Shown here: positions 53,117-61,174 of the stretch, piece by piece
Layout: every line of letters starts with the position of its first letter
How positions within the stretch are numbered: the stretch's first letter is position 1
Source of the DNA: Rhizobium indicum
GTDB lineage: Bacteria; Pseudomonadota; Alphaproteobacteria; Rhizobiales; Rhizobiaceae
Direction of reading: 5' to 3'
Length of the DNA: 64,000 nt
Assembly: GCF_005862305.2 (NCBI RefSeq)
Contig: NZ_CP054022.1
Location: 1,054,001-1,118,000, forward strand
Notes under the pieces: generated by a model
What the model saw: the letters and a program-made list of their open reading frames with translations, nothing else
Database searches by the model: none
Told to the model about the DNA's origin: nothing
Program-made: the position numbers and the translations under genes

Positions 53117-53361
53117 TTACGTGAGCTTCTCGACCAGCTCTGCGTAGTCTGAGAAAGTGAACGTCTTGCCGCGCTGAGGGGCTTCATTGGCGAGGAGGAG
53201 CACGCGGACCGGGAAGAGCGTGGCGGCGCGGTTCGAATCGGAAAGCTCGTGTTCGTCGTCCTGATCGACCGCGCGCTCTGCAGCCCAAGTGCGGCGGCTA
53301 TTTCCTGATGGGTCACGACACCTTTGGGTGACAAGATGTCCGAGATCGCCGTTACGGCCAT
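53117..53361 (-). pseudogene. Unidentified small protein gene with one frameshift
   Basis: ATG 53361 begins MAVTAISDILSPKGVVTHQE and reaches IAAALG. The same strand then continues in another frame as AERAVDQDDEHELSDSNRAA and TLFPVRVLLLANEAPQRGKT, finishing FTFSDYAELVEKLT at 53117. Joining both gives a plausible protein of about 80 residues. The shift lies near 53283. No family recognised; either a pseudogene or a sequence error. Confidence 0.45.
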
Positions 53362-53363
53362 GA

Positions 53364-53520
53364 TCAGGCCTCGAGCTCGAGGTTCGCCGTGTTCAATCTG
53401 ATCTCCTTCATGTGTGTCGCGGCGCCCCCGATAACAGGCAATGGCGCCTGGAAGTTCCGATGGCGCAGGAACAGGTTTGCTTCAAAGATGTTGAGGGCAT
53501 AGGTCCACTGCTGGAGCGTC
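53364..53520 (-). pseudogene. C-terminal fragment of an unidentified gene
   Basis: A minus-strand frame ends LPVIGGAATHMKEIRLNTAN at 53364, two bases before the ATG of the next minus-strand gene. Such spacing is typical of operons and suggests this stretch is genuine coding sequence. Upstream it meets the divergent gene starting at 53523 and no start is found, so it is truncated. Confidence 0.35.
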
Positions 53521-53522
53521 CC

Positions 53523-53822
53523 ATGCCTTTCCTTGTCGAAATTCTTCTCCCTGTCATCCGAGGCAGATGCAACCGAACGAATCTCGACAGCGTGCGCAAA
53601 GAACTCACCGAGCGCTTCGGCGGCATCACCCTCCATGTCAACGCGCCCGCGGAAGGTCTGTGGGAGGACGACGGCGACGTCGAGGAGGACCGCATCATTG
53701 TCGTCGAAGTTATGGTGGACGATCTCGACCGTGCATGGTGGTCGTCTTACCGCGCCGACCTTGAGGTTCGCTTCCGTCAAGAGGAGATCGTCGTTCGGGC
53801 GGGGGTTATCGAGCGCCTGTAG
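53523..53822 (+). CDS. Small conserved-looking protein, 99 residues
   Basis: Protein of 99 residues starting MPFLVEILLPV, with an alpha/beta pattern (ELTERFGGITLHVNAPAEGL, then WEDDGDVEEDRIIVVEVMVD) and a C-terminal EVRFRQEEIVVRA. GGAGCG precedes the ATG. Similar short proteins occur in rhizobia as hypotheticals with a ferredoxin-like strand order, which I recall but cannot verify. Soluble. Confidence 0.65.
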   Translation: MPFLVEILLPVIRGRCNRTNLDSVRKELTERFGGITLHVNAPAEGLWEDDGDVEEDRIIVVEVMVDDLDRAWWSSYRADLEVRFRQEEIVVRAGVIERL

Positions 53823-53834
53823 GGAGCCCCAGGA

Positions 53835-54137
53835 CTAAGACACGGCCTTCGGGGAAGAGAAGAAACCGGTCGCGGGCGACGTCTCTTCGGCCCCGTCGTC
53901 AGTTTCGACCACGCTTTCATCGGCGGCTTGCTGCGCTTCCACAAACGCCTCGTTCGGAATCCCAAACGTCGCAACCTGAACCATCAACTCGTTCGCTCTG
54001 CGAACGGCGGCGTCGCCGTCGAGATCGCCGGTCGATGAAACTACCGTCACGGAAATTCCCTCGCCTCCCTCGCCCGTGAATTCGACAGTGACCTTGCCGT
54101 TTGAAATGTTTGTAACACTGGTGCCGATGATCTGCAT
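53835..54137 (-). CDS. Small hypothetical protein, 100 residues
   Basis: Starts MQIIGTSVTNISNGKVTVEF behind AAGGAG. The N-terminal two thirds look like a small beta structure (FTGEGGEGISVTVVSSTGD) followed by a helix (AAVRRANELMVQVATFG) and an acidic tail. Upstream a GGAAC-N16-CATT sequence resembles an EcfG promoter with one mismatch. No family recognised. Confidence 0.6.
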   Translation of the reverse strand: MQIIGTSVTNISNGKVTVEFTGEGGEGISVTVVSSTGDLDGDAAVRRANELMVQVATFGIPNEAFVEAQQAADESVVETDDGAEETSPATGFFSSPKAVS

Positions 54138-54315
54138 GTCTGTGCACTCCTTGATGGACGGAAGGAAATGCCGCTGTCGGGCTCTTGTTCCGGACGCCTG
54201 TCGCCGCTCAGCGCGGAGCGGGTCGGTCGGCCGGCGTCGTTAAGGCCGCGCCTTAAGCCTCGCAGGCGCTCCGTTTCCCCCGCTCCGCCTCCGCCGCGCT
54301 TTCGATCGCCTACAT

Positions 54316-54451
54316 CGCCGTCTTGCGAGTAGCCGTCGGCGCCGGCGCAAAAGGCGTCGCGCACCACCACCACGCGATAGCCGAGATCAATCGCGCCCAT
54401 CGCCGCGGCGAGAGCGCAGACGTCGGTGCCTCCGCCCGTGAGGGCGCGAAG
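54316..54451 (-). pseudogene. Isochorismatase-type cysteine hydrolase fragment
   Basis: The minus strand reads LTGGGTDVCALAAAMGAIDL and GYRVVVVRDAFCAGAD, the conserved block around the catalytic cysteine of isochorismatase-like hydrolases (normally GGETDVCVLATVLGA). Both ends lead into unrelated sequence, so only about 45 of roughly 200 residues survive. Confidence 0.75.
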
Positions 54452-54482
54452 TCGCCTTCCGGGTTCGCCATGTCCGCTTGCC

Positions 54483-54507
54483 GGAACAACTCCCGATACC
54501 CGGCGTT
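54483..54507 (+). promoter_or_regulatory. EcfG-type general-stress promoter of the second yciE/yciF-like gene
   Basis: GGAAC at 54483-54487, a 16-base spacer and CGTT at 54504-54507 match exactly the consensus of the alphaproteobacterial general-stress sigma factor (GGAAC-N16/17-CGTT). It lies 37 bases before the ATG at 54544. Confidence 0.8.
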
Positions 54508-54543
54508 AGGTTCCCGCAAATCCCATTGCCACAGGAGGACACG

Positions 54544-55044
54544 ATGGCAACTACGAAAACGCTCGACGACCTTTTCCTTGATACTCTCAAGGACATTTAC
54601 TTTGCCGAAAAGCAGATCCTGAAAGCACTGCCGAAGATGGCCCGCAGCGCCCAGTCCGAACAAGGCAAGGCAGGTTTCCTGAAGCACCGCGACGAGACCC
54701 AGGGCCAGATCGCGCGGCTTGAGCAGGTCTTCGAAATCCTCGGCAAACCGGCGCGCGGTAAGACCTGCGAAGCCATCCAGGGCATCATCGCCGAGGGCGA
54801 GGAGATCATGGAAGAGTTCAAAGGATCGGCTGCCCTAGACGCCGGCCTGATCTCCTCGGCCCAGGCAGTCGAACACTATGAGATCGCCCGCTACGGTACG
54901 CTCATCGCCTGGGCCCGCCAGCTCGGTCTCAAGGACGCCGTTCCGCTTCTGCAGGCGAACCTCGCCGAGGAAGAAGCAACTGACAAGAAGCTGACCCAGC
55001 TTGCTGAATCCCAGGCCAATGCCAAGGGTTCCAAAGCAGCCTGA
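54544..55044 (+). CDS. YciE/YciF ferritin-like protein (DUF892), copy 2
   Basis: Protein of 166 residues with the same layout as copy 1: FLDTLKDIYFAEKQILKALP, HRDETQGQIARLEQVFEILG, GEEIMEEFKGSAALDAGL and AVEHYEIARYGTLIAWARQL. Metal-ligand glutamates and histidines are conserved. An AGGAGG ribosome site precedes ATG 54544, an EcfG-type promoter lies 37 bases upstream and a strong terminator follows, so it is a monocistronic general-stress gene. Confidence 0.94.
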   Translation: MATTKTLDDLFLDTLKDIYFAEKQILKALPKMARSAQSEQGKAGFLKHRDETQGQIARLEQVFEILGKPARGKTCEAIQGIIAEGEEIMEEFKGSAALDAGLISSAQAVEHYEIARYGTLIAWARQLGLKDAVPLLQANLAEEEATDKKLTQLAESQANAKGSKAA

Positions 55045-55068
55045 CCACACCTCACGACAACTGCCGGC

Positions 55069-55101
55069 GCCACGGCGACCATAAGGTCGCCGTGGCCTTT
55101 T
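55069..55101 (+). terminator. Rho-independent terminator of the second yciE/yciF-like gene
   Basis: Perfect 12-base stem (GCCACGGCGACC at 55069-55080, GGTCGCCGTGGC at 55085-55096) with an ATAA loop, followed by CTTTTG. It lies 25 bases after the stop. Confidence 0.88.
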
Positions 55102-55158
55102 GTATCGGTTGCATCGAGCGAATGATGATGTCATTCCTATGAAGCGAGCTCATCAAAA

Positions 55159-55545
55159 ATGACGACGAAGATGCCATCTCATCGATCAACGCGGGTTCTT
55201 CTTCTGGAAGACGAGGCAATCATCGCGATCGACGCCGAAGAGATGTTGCGCGCTATGGGAATTGGAAACGTTACGTCTCTCGAGACCAACGAGGAGACGT
55301 TGTTATGGTTGTTGGAGAAAACCCCTGATCTAGCGATCGTCGATCCACGACTGAAGGACGGCCTCTGCTCAGGCGTCGTCGCCGATCTCATCGAACGGGA
55401 AATCCCCTTCATCGTCTATTCCGGAGACACGCGGGGTGCGACCGGCGAAGACGAATCCTTTGGAAGAGGCGTGTGGCTACCGAAACCTTGCACGCCGGAT
55501 CAGTTTGAAGATGCCGTTAGGCAGGCACTGAAAGCGGTGTGGTAA
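55159..55545 (+). CDS. Single-domain response regulator
   Basis: Receiver-only protein of 128 residues: acidic cluster VLLLEDEAIIAIDAEEM, phospho-acceptor in LAIVDPRLKDGLCSG, Ser/Thr switch in IVYSGDTRG and Lys in VWLPKPCTPDQF. Such free receivers in rhizobia are often partners of HWE kinases. Located after a terminator, so it has its own promoter. It resembles the regulator at 19792-20184 in organisation. Confidence 0.9.
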   Translation: MTTKMPSHRSTRVLLLEDEAIIAIDAEEMLRAMGIGNVTSLETNEETLLWLLEKTPDLAIVDPRLKDGLCSGVVADLIEREIPFIVYSGDTRGATGEDESFGRGVWLPKPCTPDQFEDAVRQALKAVW

Positions 55546-55566
55546 TGTCCGTCCGCATTGCTTAGT

Positions 55567-55806
55567 CTAATGGACAGCCTCCGAAGTAGGGGCGTTGATC
55601 CGCGTAGCCCAGAGACCGACATATGTCCCAATTAGCATGGTGGCGATATCATCGACTAGCTGGTAACCGTCACCATAGAGACTGATCGCCGCGCTGCAGA
55701 GCGTGTCGCACGCTCTTTCGTCAAGCGGGACCTCGTAGAACTCGAACCATCGCCGGACAGCCTCGGAAACCACCGCGACCACCGGCTCGACCTGCCGTCC
55801 ATCCAT
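55567..55806 (-). CDS. Small hypothetical protein, 79 residues
   Basis: Starts MDGRQVEPVVAVVSEAVRRW behind a good GAGGAG site. Predicted to be mostly helical (CDTLCSAAISLYGDGYQLVD, DIATMLIGTYVGLWATRIN). Convergent with the response regulator. No family recognised. Confidence 0.6.
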   Translation of the reverse strand: MDGRQVEPVVAVVSEAVRRWFEFYEVPLDERACDTLCSAAISLYGDGYQLVDDIATMLIGTYVGLWATRINAPTSEAVH

Positions 55807-56075
55807 GTCGAACTCCTCTCAGTGATGAGATCTAGGAGCGTGCTGAAATCCTTCAACGGGCAACGTGGCTGCACGTCGCCCGATCAGTGGAGGGTCTGAC
55901 ATGCCGGCAACGTGACGTTCAGAGAAATCGCCCGCGAAAAGACGTCCTCGGCAAGCTCAACCTCGTTCTCGGCGAGGTCGGCTGCAGGCCGGATGCCGGA
56001 TGTCCAATATGTCAACTGCTTGAACTTGTTCCCCCGCGAGCTACCCTTTCACGCTGGCCAACAAGAACATCGGTG

Positions 56076-56939
56076 CTATTTCGTTAGAAAATTGACGATT
56101 GCTTTTGCCAGAGCGACAGGGTTTTCCTCCGCCACGTGGTGACCGCTATCGATGCCAAATCCTCTTACGTCGATCGCCCAGTCCTTCCAGATCGCTACCG
56201 GATCGCCGTAGATCTGCTCGAGATCATCCCGGAGCGACCAGAGGCAGAGCATTGGACAGCCGATCTTCCTGCCCGCGTCGCGATCAGCCTTGTCATGAAT
56301 ATGGTCGATGCGAATGCCGGCGCGGTAGTCCTCGATCATCCCATGGACGGTTTCGGCCCGATGGATGGCCTCGTGAATATCAGCGTATGCCTCTTGGCCC
56401 ATGAGATCTGGCGAAAGCTTATCGTACCATGCGCCGGGATCGGCTAAGATCGCGCGCTCGGGCTTATCCGGGTGTGCGAAGAAGAACCAATGGTACCAAT
56501 CTCGCGCGAACTTCCAGTCGGCTCGCTCGAGATGTTCGAGGACCGGTAGGCCGTCGATGACGATAAGTTTCCGCACCGCTTCCCGATGGTTCATCGCCAT
56601 TCGGAAGGCCGTCAGGCTGCCACGGTCATGTCCAACCAGAAAGAAATCATCATGCCCCAGCCGTCGCATCAGCTCCACTAGAGCCGCAGCCTTCGCCTGT
56701 TTGGACGAGTGGCGGCTGTCAGGTGCGTCGGGCGGTATGTCGGACTGGCCGAAGCCGGGGACGTCCGGGCAGGCGACGGTAAACGATGGCGCGAGAAGAT
56801 CGGCTACTTTCCCCCAGGTCATGTGGGTCCGCGGGTGCCCGTGCAACAGAAGAAGAGCGGGACCGCTTCCCCCCACGCGGAGCCGAATGTCACCCGCGTC
56901 GATGTGAACCGTTTGCAGTTCGAAGCAATCGAAGGCCAT
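56076..56939 (-). CDS. Alpha/beta hydrolase, fluoroacetate-dehalogenase-like
   Basis: Protein of 287 residues. Oxyanion motif LLLLHGHPRTHMTW, nucleophile elbow FFLVGHDRGSLTAFRMA with Asp in the serine position (near residue 110), active-site RDWYHWFFFAHPDKPERAI and the late histidine in GHHVAEENPVAL. Asp nucleophile plus the WHW-type motif fits fluoroacetate or haloacetate dehalogenases, which hydrolyse a carbon-halogen bond. Epoxide hydrolases share the Asp but usually show two lid tyrosines. ATG 56939 is preferred (AAGGTGA upstream); GTG 56948 is in frame. Confidence 0.85.
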   Translation of the reverse strand: MAFDCFELQTVHIDAGDIRLRVGGSGPALLLLHGHPRTHMTWGKVADLLAPSFTVACPDVPGFGQSDIPPDAPDSRHSSKQAKAAALVELMRRLGHDDFFLVGHDRGSLTAFRMAMNHREAVRKLIVIDGLPVLEHLERADWKFARDWYHWFFFAHPDKPERAILADPGAWYDKLSPDLMGQEAYADIHEAIHRAETVHGMIEDYRAGIRIDHIHDKADRDAGRKIGCPMLCLWSLRDDLEQIYGDPVAIWKDWAIDVRGFGIDSGHHVAEENPVALAKAIVNFLTK

Positions 56940-57210
56940 TTCTATCACCTTAGATTTGGGTGAGCGACGTTACATACGCCGCAGCGGTTTGGTCGAATGA
57001 CGGCGCCGGCCTGCATTGCTTCCGAAGGTTCGGCTTTCCTTCTTGTCGGCCTTCGCGACCTTTGTGAGCCTCGCGTTGTTTCGATGCGGTGCGCTGGGAC
57101 GACATTCTGCGTCTCCCTTCGATCGTCGAGAACAACGTCGGACGGCAGAAAAAGTTTGACGGGAGCGAAAAGCCCCTAGGTCGTGCGCCCCGAGAACATG
57201 GAACTTCGAA
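56940..57210. other. Gap with decayed or very small reading frames
   Basis: A minus-strand frame of 51 codons starting MSSQRTASKQREAHKG near 57104 has a GAAGGGAG site but low-complexity content. I cannot decide whether it is a gene. Confidence 0.3.
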
Positions 57211-57375
57211 ATGTCGACCCGCCCGCGCAAGGAGGCAACGAAATCCTGGACGGCCGTTCTCGAAACGCCGGACGGAGGCTACATCGTTGTCGGAGGACGT
57301 CTGTGGAGAAAAACGAACCCGTATCGGTTCTGGCCGGCCTTGAACCTGGAGCATGGAAAGGAAAAACGCGACTAG
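57211..57375 (+). pseudogene. Truncated small gene, N-terminal part
   Basis: ATG 57211 opens MSTRPRKEATKSWTAVLETP and GGYIVVGGRLWRKTNP, a conserved start seen in small rhizobial proteins of unknown function (ESPDGRYIVVRGRLWR-type). After NP the usual continuation is missing and the frame ends 17 codons later at 57375. This suggests a 3' deletion. Confidence 0.5.
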
Positions 57376-57653
57376 ATCGACATCGGGAACATTCTACGGA
57401 AGGCAGCCCACGTCAGTTGTCTAAATCCGAAGCCTTGTCGATCCGTCCGGGTATGATCGTTACGGTGACGGGGCAGACCCGACTTATGCGGTCCAGCAGG
57501 GTGAAAGACGATGATATGCCGTTCTGCGAATATCCGTAATTCGCAGACATGTACGATATGCGCAGGAAATGCTACGTCGGAAGCCCATGCTCTACCGGAA
57601 AACGCAGGAATTAACAAAGACTTAAGCACTTCGGATACTTCTTGCACATTAGT
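57376..57653. other. Intergenic region before the Tad genes
   Basis: Nothing gene-like is supported. The last 60 bases are AT-rich (ATTAACAAAGACTTAAGCAC) and probably contain the promoter of the TadG-type gene. Confidence 0.4.
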
Positions 57654-59039
57654 ATGACTTATTTGACGGTGGTTTTATTGCGCTCGGGTCTTTCATATTC
57701 ACTTGCTGGGGTCTTCAAAACCCTTCGCGGTCTCGGAAGGGACAGCGGCGGCAATGTCGCGATCGTCGTTGCCCTCACCCTGGTGCCGATGATCGTCGCA
57801 GTCGGCGCGAGCTTTGACTACATCCGTACTTACAATGTCCGTCAGAGGATGCAGAGCGATCTCGACACGGCCCTGATCGCCGCAGTCAAAGAGATCGATA
57901 CCGACGACACCGACGCCCTCAAGGAAAAGGTTGCAGACTGGTTCCACGCGCAGGTGGAAAACAGCTATACGCTTGGCGACATCGACATTGATACATCCAA
58001 CCATAAGATCACGGCGACGGCCAGCGGCACGGTTCCGACGACGCTGATGAAGATCGCCAACATCGACACCGTTGACGTCAGCGTGGCAAGCGCCGTCAAG
58101 GGCCCGGCCACCTCCTATCTCAATGTCTATATCGTTATCGACACATCCCCGTCGATGCTACTCGCGGCAACAACGGCCGGCCAGTCGACCATGTATGCCG
58201 GCATCGGTTGCCAGTTCGCCTGCCACACCGGCGATGCACACACTATCGGCAAGACGAAATACGCCAACAATTACGAATACAGCGCGGCCAAGAACATAAA
58301 GCTTCGCGCCGATGTTGCCGGTGACGCCGTCAGAGACGTGCTCGACATGATCGACACGTCCGACAGCAATCATCAGCGCATCAAGGTTGGATTATACAGC
58401 CTCGGTGATACCCTCACCGAAGTTCTGACCCCGACGCTCAGCACTGACACGGCGCGCAATCGCCTTGCAGACGCAAGTTACGGCCTCACCAGCGCGACCT
58501 CGAAGGCAGCCACCTATTTTGACGTCTCCCTGGCGACGCTCAAACAGAAAGTCGGCACCGGCGGGGACGGGACATCCTCGGGCTCGCCGCTCAAGCTGGT
58601 TCTCCTGCTGACGGACGGCGTCCAATCGCAGCGCGAATGGGTGACCGACAAGGTGACATGGAAGAACGGGAAGGCGACGTATGGGGCATACTGGAACAAA
58701 GTCGCGCCGCTTAATCCGGATTGGTGCGCCTACGTCAAAAACCAGTCCGCCACCATGGCGGTGCTTTACACCGAGTACCTGCCGATCACCTCGGACTGGG
58801 GTTATAACGCAACCGTCGGCTCGACCATGGCAAGCGCCAGCTGGAAGAGCACCTACGGCGGCACCATGCAAAGCGGCGTGTCGACCAGCATCACGAGACG
58901 GGATTACATTCCCTATGCGCTTTCCGACTGCGCATCCTCCAAGAGCCTGTTCCTATCAGCGTCGTCGTCGACCGAGATCACCGCTGGTCTGTCGGCTCTT
59001 TTCACCCAATATCTCGCATCCGTCCGGCTGACCCAATGA
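57654..59039 (+). CDS. TadG-like pilus-assembly protein with von Willebrand A domain
   Basis: Protein of 461 residues. N-terminal TadG-like helix (GGNVAIVVALTLVPMIVAVG, preceded by the DSGG cleavage-type motif), a periplasmic region, and a VWA domain beginning NVYIVIDTSPSMLLAATTAG (MIDAS DxSxS reads DTSPS) with LVLLLTDGVQSQREW. Anchored in the inner membrane; TadG stabilises Flp-type (tight-adherence) pili. Overlaps the next gene as ATGA. ATG 57654 was taken, with TTG 57642 in frame. Confidence 0.88.
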   Translation: MTYLTVVLLRSGLSYSLAGVFKTLRGLGRDSGGNVAIVVALTLVPMIVAVGASFDYIRTYNVRQRMQSDLDTALIAAVKEIDTDDTDALKEKVADWFHAQVENSYTLGDIDIDTSNHKITATASGTVPTTLMKIANIDTVDVSVASAVKGPATSYLNVYIVIDTSPSMLLAATTAGQSTMYAGIGCQFACHTGDAHTIGKTKYANNYEYSAAKNIKLRADVAGDAVRDVLDMIDTSDSNHQRIKVGLYSLGDTLTEVLTPTLSTDTARNRLADASYGLTSATSKAATYFDVSLATLKQKVGTGGDGTSSGSPLKLVLLLTDGVQSQREWVTDKVTWKNGKATYGAYWNKVAPLNPDWCAYVKNQSATMAVLYTEYLPITSDWGYNATVGSTMASASWKSTYGGTMQSGVSTSITRRDYIPYALSDCASSKSLFLSASSSTEITAGLSALFTQYLASVRLTQ

Positions 59040-59566
59040 GGCGAGGGAAACACTTCGCATCGTTGCGCCGCCTGCTTGGCGATCGCAAAGGGGTCGCTGC
59101 GATCGAATTTGCGATCCTGGCTCTGCCGCTCTTCATCATGATATTCGGCATTATCGAAGTGTCGCTGATGTTCTTCGTCAACTCGGCGCTGGACGCTTCG
59201 GTGCACAAGATCTCCCGGATGATCCGCACCGGCGAGGTTGCGTCCTCCAACATCACGCTGGCCGATTTCAAGGCTAGGATTTGCAACGACATGCTTCTCT
59301 CGTTCAGCTGCTCCAGCGGTCTGCTGGTCAAGGTGATCGTGCTTTCCGACCTCTCGTCCGCCGCCAGCACCGACCCCATCGACGACAGCGGCAATCTCAC
59401 TGTGACCGAGACCTATGATATCGGCAAGGGCAGCGACTACATCCTGGTTCAGACATTTCTGCCATGGACAGCCGTCGTCAATTTTTTCAGCCTGTCGAGC
59501 GCCAAGCTTTCGGACGGCCGCTACCTGCTCGGATCTTCCGTTCTGTTCCGCAACGAGCCTTTCTGA
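59036..59566 (+). CDS. TadE-like minor pilin
   Basis: Protein of 176 residues with a pseudopilin-type start: RKGVAAIEFAILALPLFIMI, where Glu in AIEF is the position-5 glutamate after TadV-type cleavage. The rest is a periplasmic pilin-like region. Its ATG overlaps the stop of the TadG-like gene and its stop is 1 base before the next gene, so the three are co-transcribed. Confidence 0.9.
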   Translation: MRRGKHFASLRRLLGDRKGVAAIEFAILALPLFIMIFGIIEVSLMFFVNSALDASVHKISRMIRTGEVASSNITLADFKARICNDMLLSFSCSSGLLVKVIVLSDLSSAASTDPIDDSGNLTVTETYDIGKGSDYILVQTFLPWTAVVNFFSLSSAKLSDGRYLLGSSVLFRNEPF

Positions 59567-59567
59567 C

Positions 59568-60152
59568 ATGATCATAAAACGGAGCCTGTCGTTCTTCCGC
59601 TTCGCCCGATCCCGCGCCCGTCATCTCATGCGCGACCGGTCGGCGGCTTCGGGTGTCGAATTCGCGCTGGTGTTGCCGATCCTGGTGATGCTCCTGTTCG
59701 GCACAGTCGATCTCGGCCATGCACTCACAGTCAGCCGGAAGATAGATGAGATCGCCTCTTCCACGGGCGACATGATTTCACAGCAGGGCTCCTGGACGAA
59801 ATCCGATGTCGCCAAGCTTCTCTCCGGCGCCAGCTTCATCCTGCAGCCCTATGACACGACAGGGCTGACGATCACGCTGGCGGTGGACGATATCGCCAAG
59901 AGCGGCAGTGCAACGGTCAACTGGTCTGCAGCACTCAACACCTCCGCTCTTACCTCCGGCTCGGCGAGCACAATCGAGGTCCCTTCGGAGATCCAGGATG
60001 ACGGCGTACAGGTGGTGCTGACCCGGGTGCAGTACACATTGACGACGCCGGTCTCGGCGTTCTTTTCAAACTTCACCGGGCAGAATGGCTACAGCTTCGA
60101 TCGCCATTACTTCAATCGCCCGAGGGTCGGCGACAAGATCACCTACAACTGA
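59568..60152 (+). CDS. TadE/TadF-like minor pilin
   Basis: Protein of 194 residues. Similar pseudopilin signature: AASGVEFALVLPILVMLLFG near residue 30 (GVEF), then a periplasmic domain ending YSFDRHYFNRPRVG. It forms a TadG-TadE-TadF-like trio with the two upstream genes. No Tad ATPase, secretin or Flp pilin gene is in the window. Confidence 0.88.
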   Translation: MIIKRSLSFFRFARSRARHLMRDRSAASGVEFALVLPILVMLLFGTVDLGHALTVSRKIDEIASSTGDMISQQGSWTKSDVAKLLSGASFILQPYDTTGLTITLAVDDIAKSGSATVNWSAALNTSALTSGSASTIEVPSEIQDDGVQVVLTRVQYTLTTPVSAFFSNFTGQNGYSFDRHYFNRPRVGDKITYN

Positions 60153-60189
60153 GGCGGAAATCGAAGCCCTGCGGGGCGACAGCCCAGGC

Positions 60190-61047
60190 TCACTTGGGCA
60201 GCCTGACGATGCCGTATGGGTTGAACTTGAACTCATCCACTTCGTAAGTCGAATCGAAGGAGAGGCTTGCGTGGCGACCCTTGAGCGTCGGTTCAAGGCC
60301 CCGCCCTGCGATCTCGTCGGCCACCGCATCCATGATGGCGACGATCTGGCTTTCGTTGCCGGCCGTTTCAGGCACATAGACCTCCGGCAATCCGACGAGA
60401 TGGAAACCGACGCTCTCCAGGTATCCCGGAACCGATAGCGGCCGCTTCGCAAAGGCCAGTCGGCCGATCCGCTGCTCAGCCAACGGGTCGGCGGCCTTTA
60501 CCGCCTCGGCGCCTTGCCGGATCAGCTCTCTCCACCGGTCGAGGCCATGGGCAATGCCGGCGCTTTCGCCCTTTACCGCAACCGCTCCCGCATCGATCAA
60601 CCGCTCGACGAAGCGCAGCGCCAGCATCGAAACCTTCACCGTCTCCGCCTGCGCCATGCTCGGCCCGAGGACATAGAGGACAGACTGATGATCGGAGACG
60701 GCATCTTCGTCTGCCGGGCTCCACGCATCGGCTTCGACCCGATCCCAGCACACGGCGAATGACTGGCTCATACGGTCATCAGGCTCGGCCTGGGAATAGT
60801 CCTCGTCGATGCTGAAGGCCGTGGCGAAGTCACGGATCGCCTGCGATGCCGCATCGGACAAGGGGCTGAGGTCACGTCCCTTGCCGAGGAAACATAAGAC
60901 ATGCCGGGGCGTCACCGACGATTTCTCCACCTCGTTTTGGGTCACCGTTTCCTCGCCGGAGGCCGGGCTGATTTCCTTGGCCGATGACGGTTTCCAGCCG
61001 ATCATCGCCGCGATGGACGCCAAGAGAGCGCGACGCAGGAGATTCAA
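60190..61047 (-). CDS. Secreted protein of unknown function, 285 residues
   Basis: N-terminal signal-like segment (RRALLASIAAMIGWKPSSAK). The mature chain has an alpha/beta pattern: RHVLCFLGKGRDLSPLSDAA, QSFAVCWDRVEADAWSPADE, HQSVLYVLGPSMAQAETVKV, PGYLESVGFHLVGLPEVYVP and FNPYGIVRLPK. I do not recognise the family. Convergent with the Tad-type genes and separate from the catabolic cluster on its other side. Confidence 0.65.
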   Translation of the reverse strand: MNLLRRALLASIAAMIGWKPSSAKEISPASGEETVTQNEVEKSSVTPRHVLCFLGKGRDLSPLSDAASQAIRDFATAFSIDEDYSQAEPDDRMSQSFAVCWDRVEADAWSPADEDAVSDHQSVLYVLGPSMAQAETVKVSMLALRFVERLIDAGAVAVKGESAGIAHGLDRWRELIRQGAEAVKAADPLAEQRIGRLAFAKRPLSVPGYLESVGFHLVGLPEVYVPETAGNESQIVAIMDAVADEIAGRGLEPTLKGRHASLSFDSTYEVDEFKFNPYGIVRLPK

Positions 61048-61174
61048 GATCGATGCCTTCCGTTCTGTCGAATGTTCGCAGCCTCCTCGCCTTGTAACCG
61101 GACGAAATCCGAAACAAAAGCAGGATTAAGCGCCCGACAGTCCGGTATGCCATCACCGAGCCCGCCCGGCTCGT

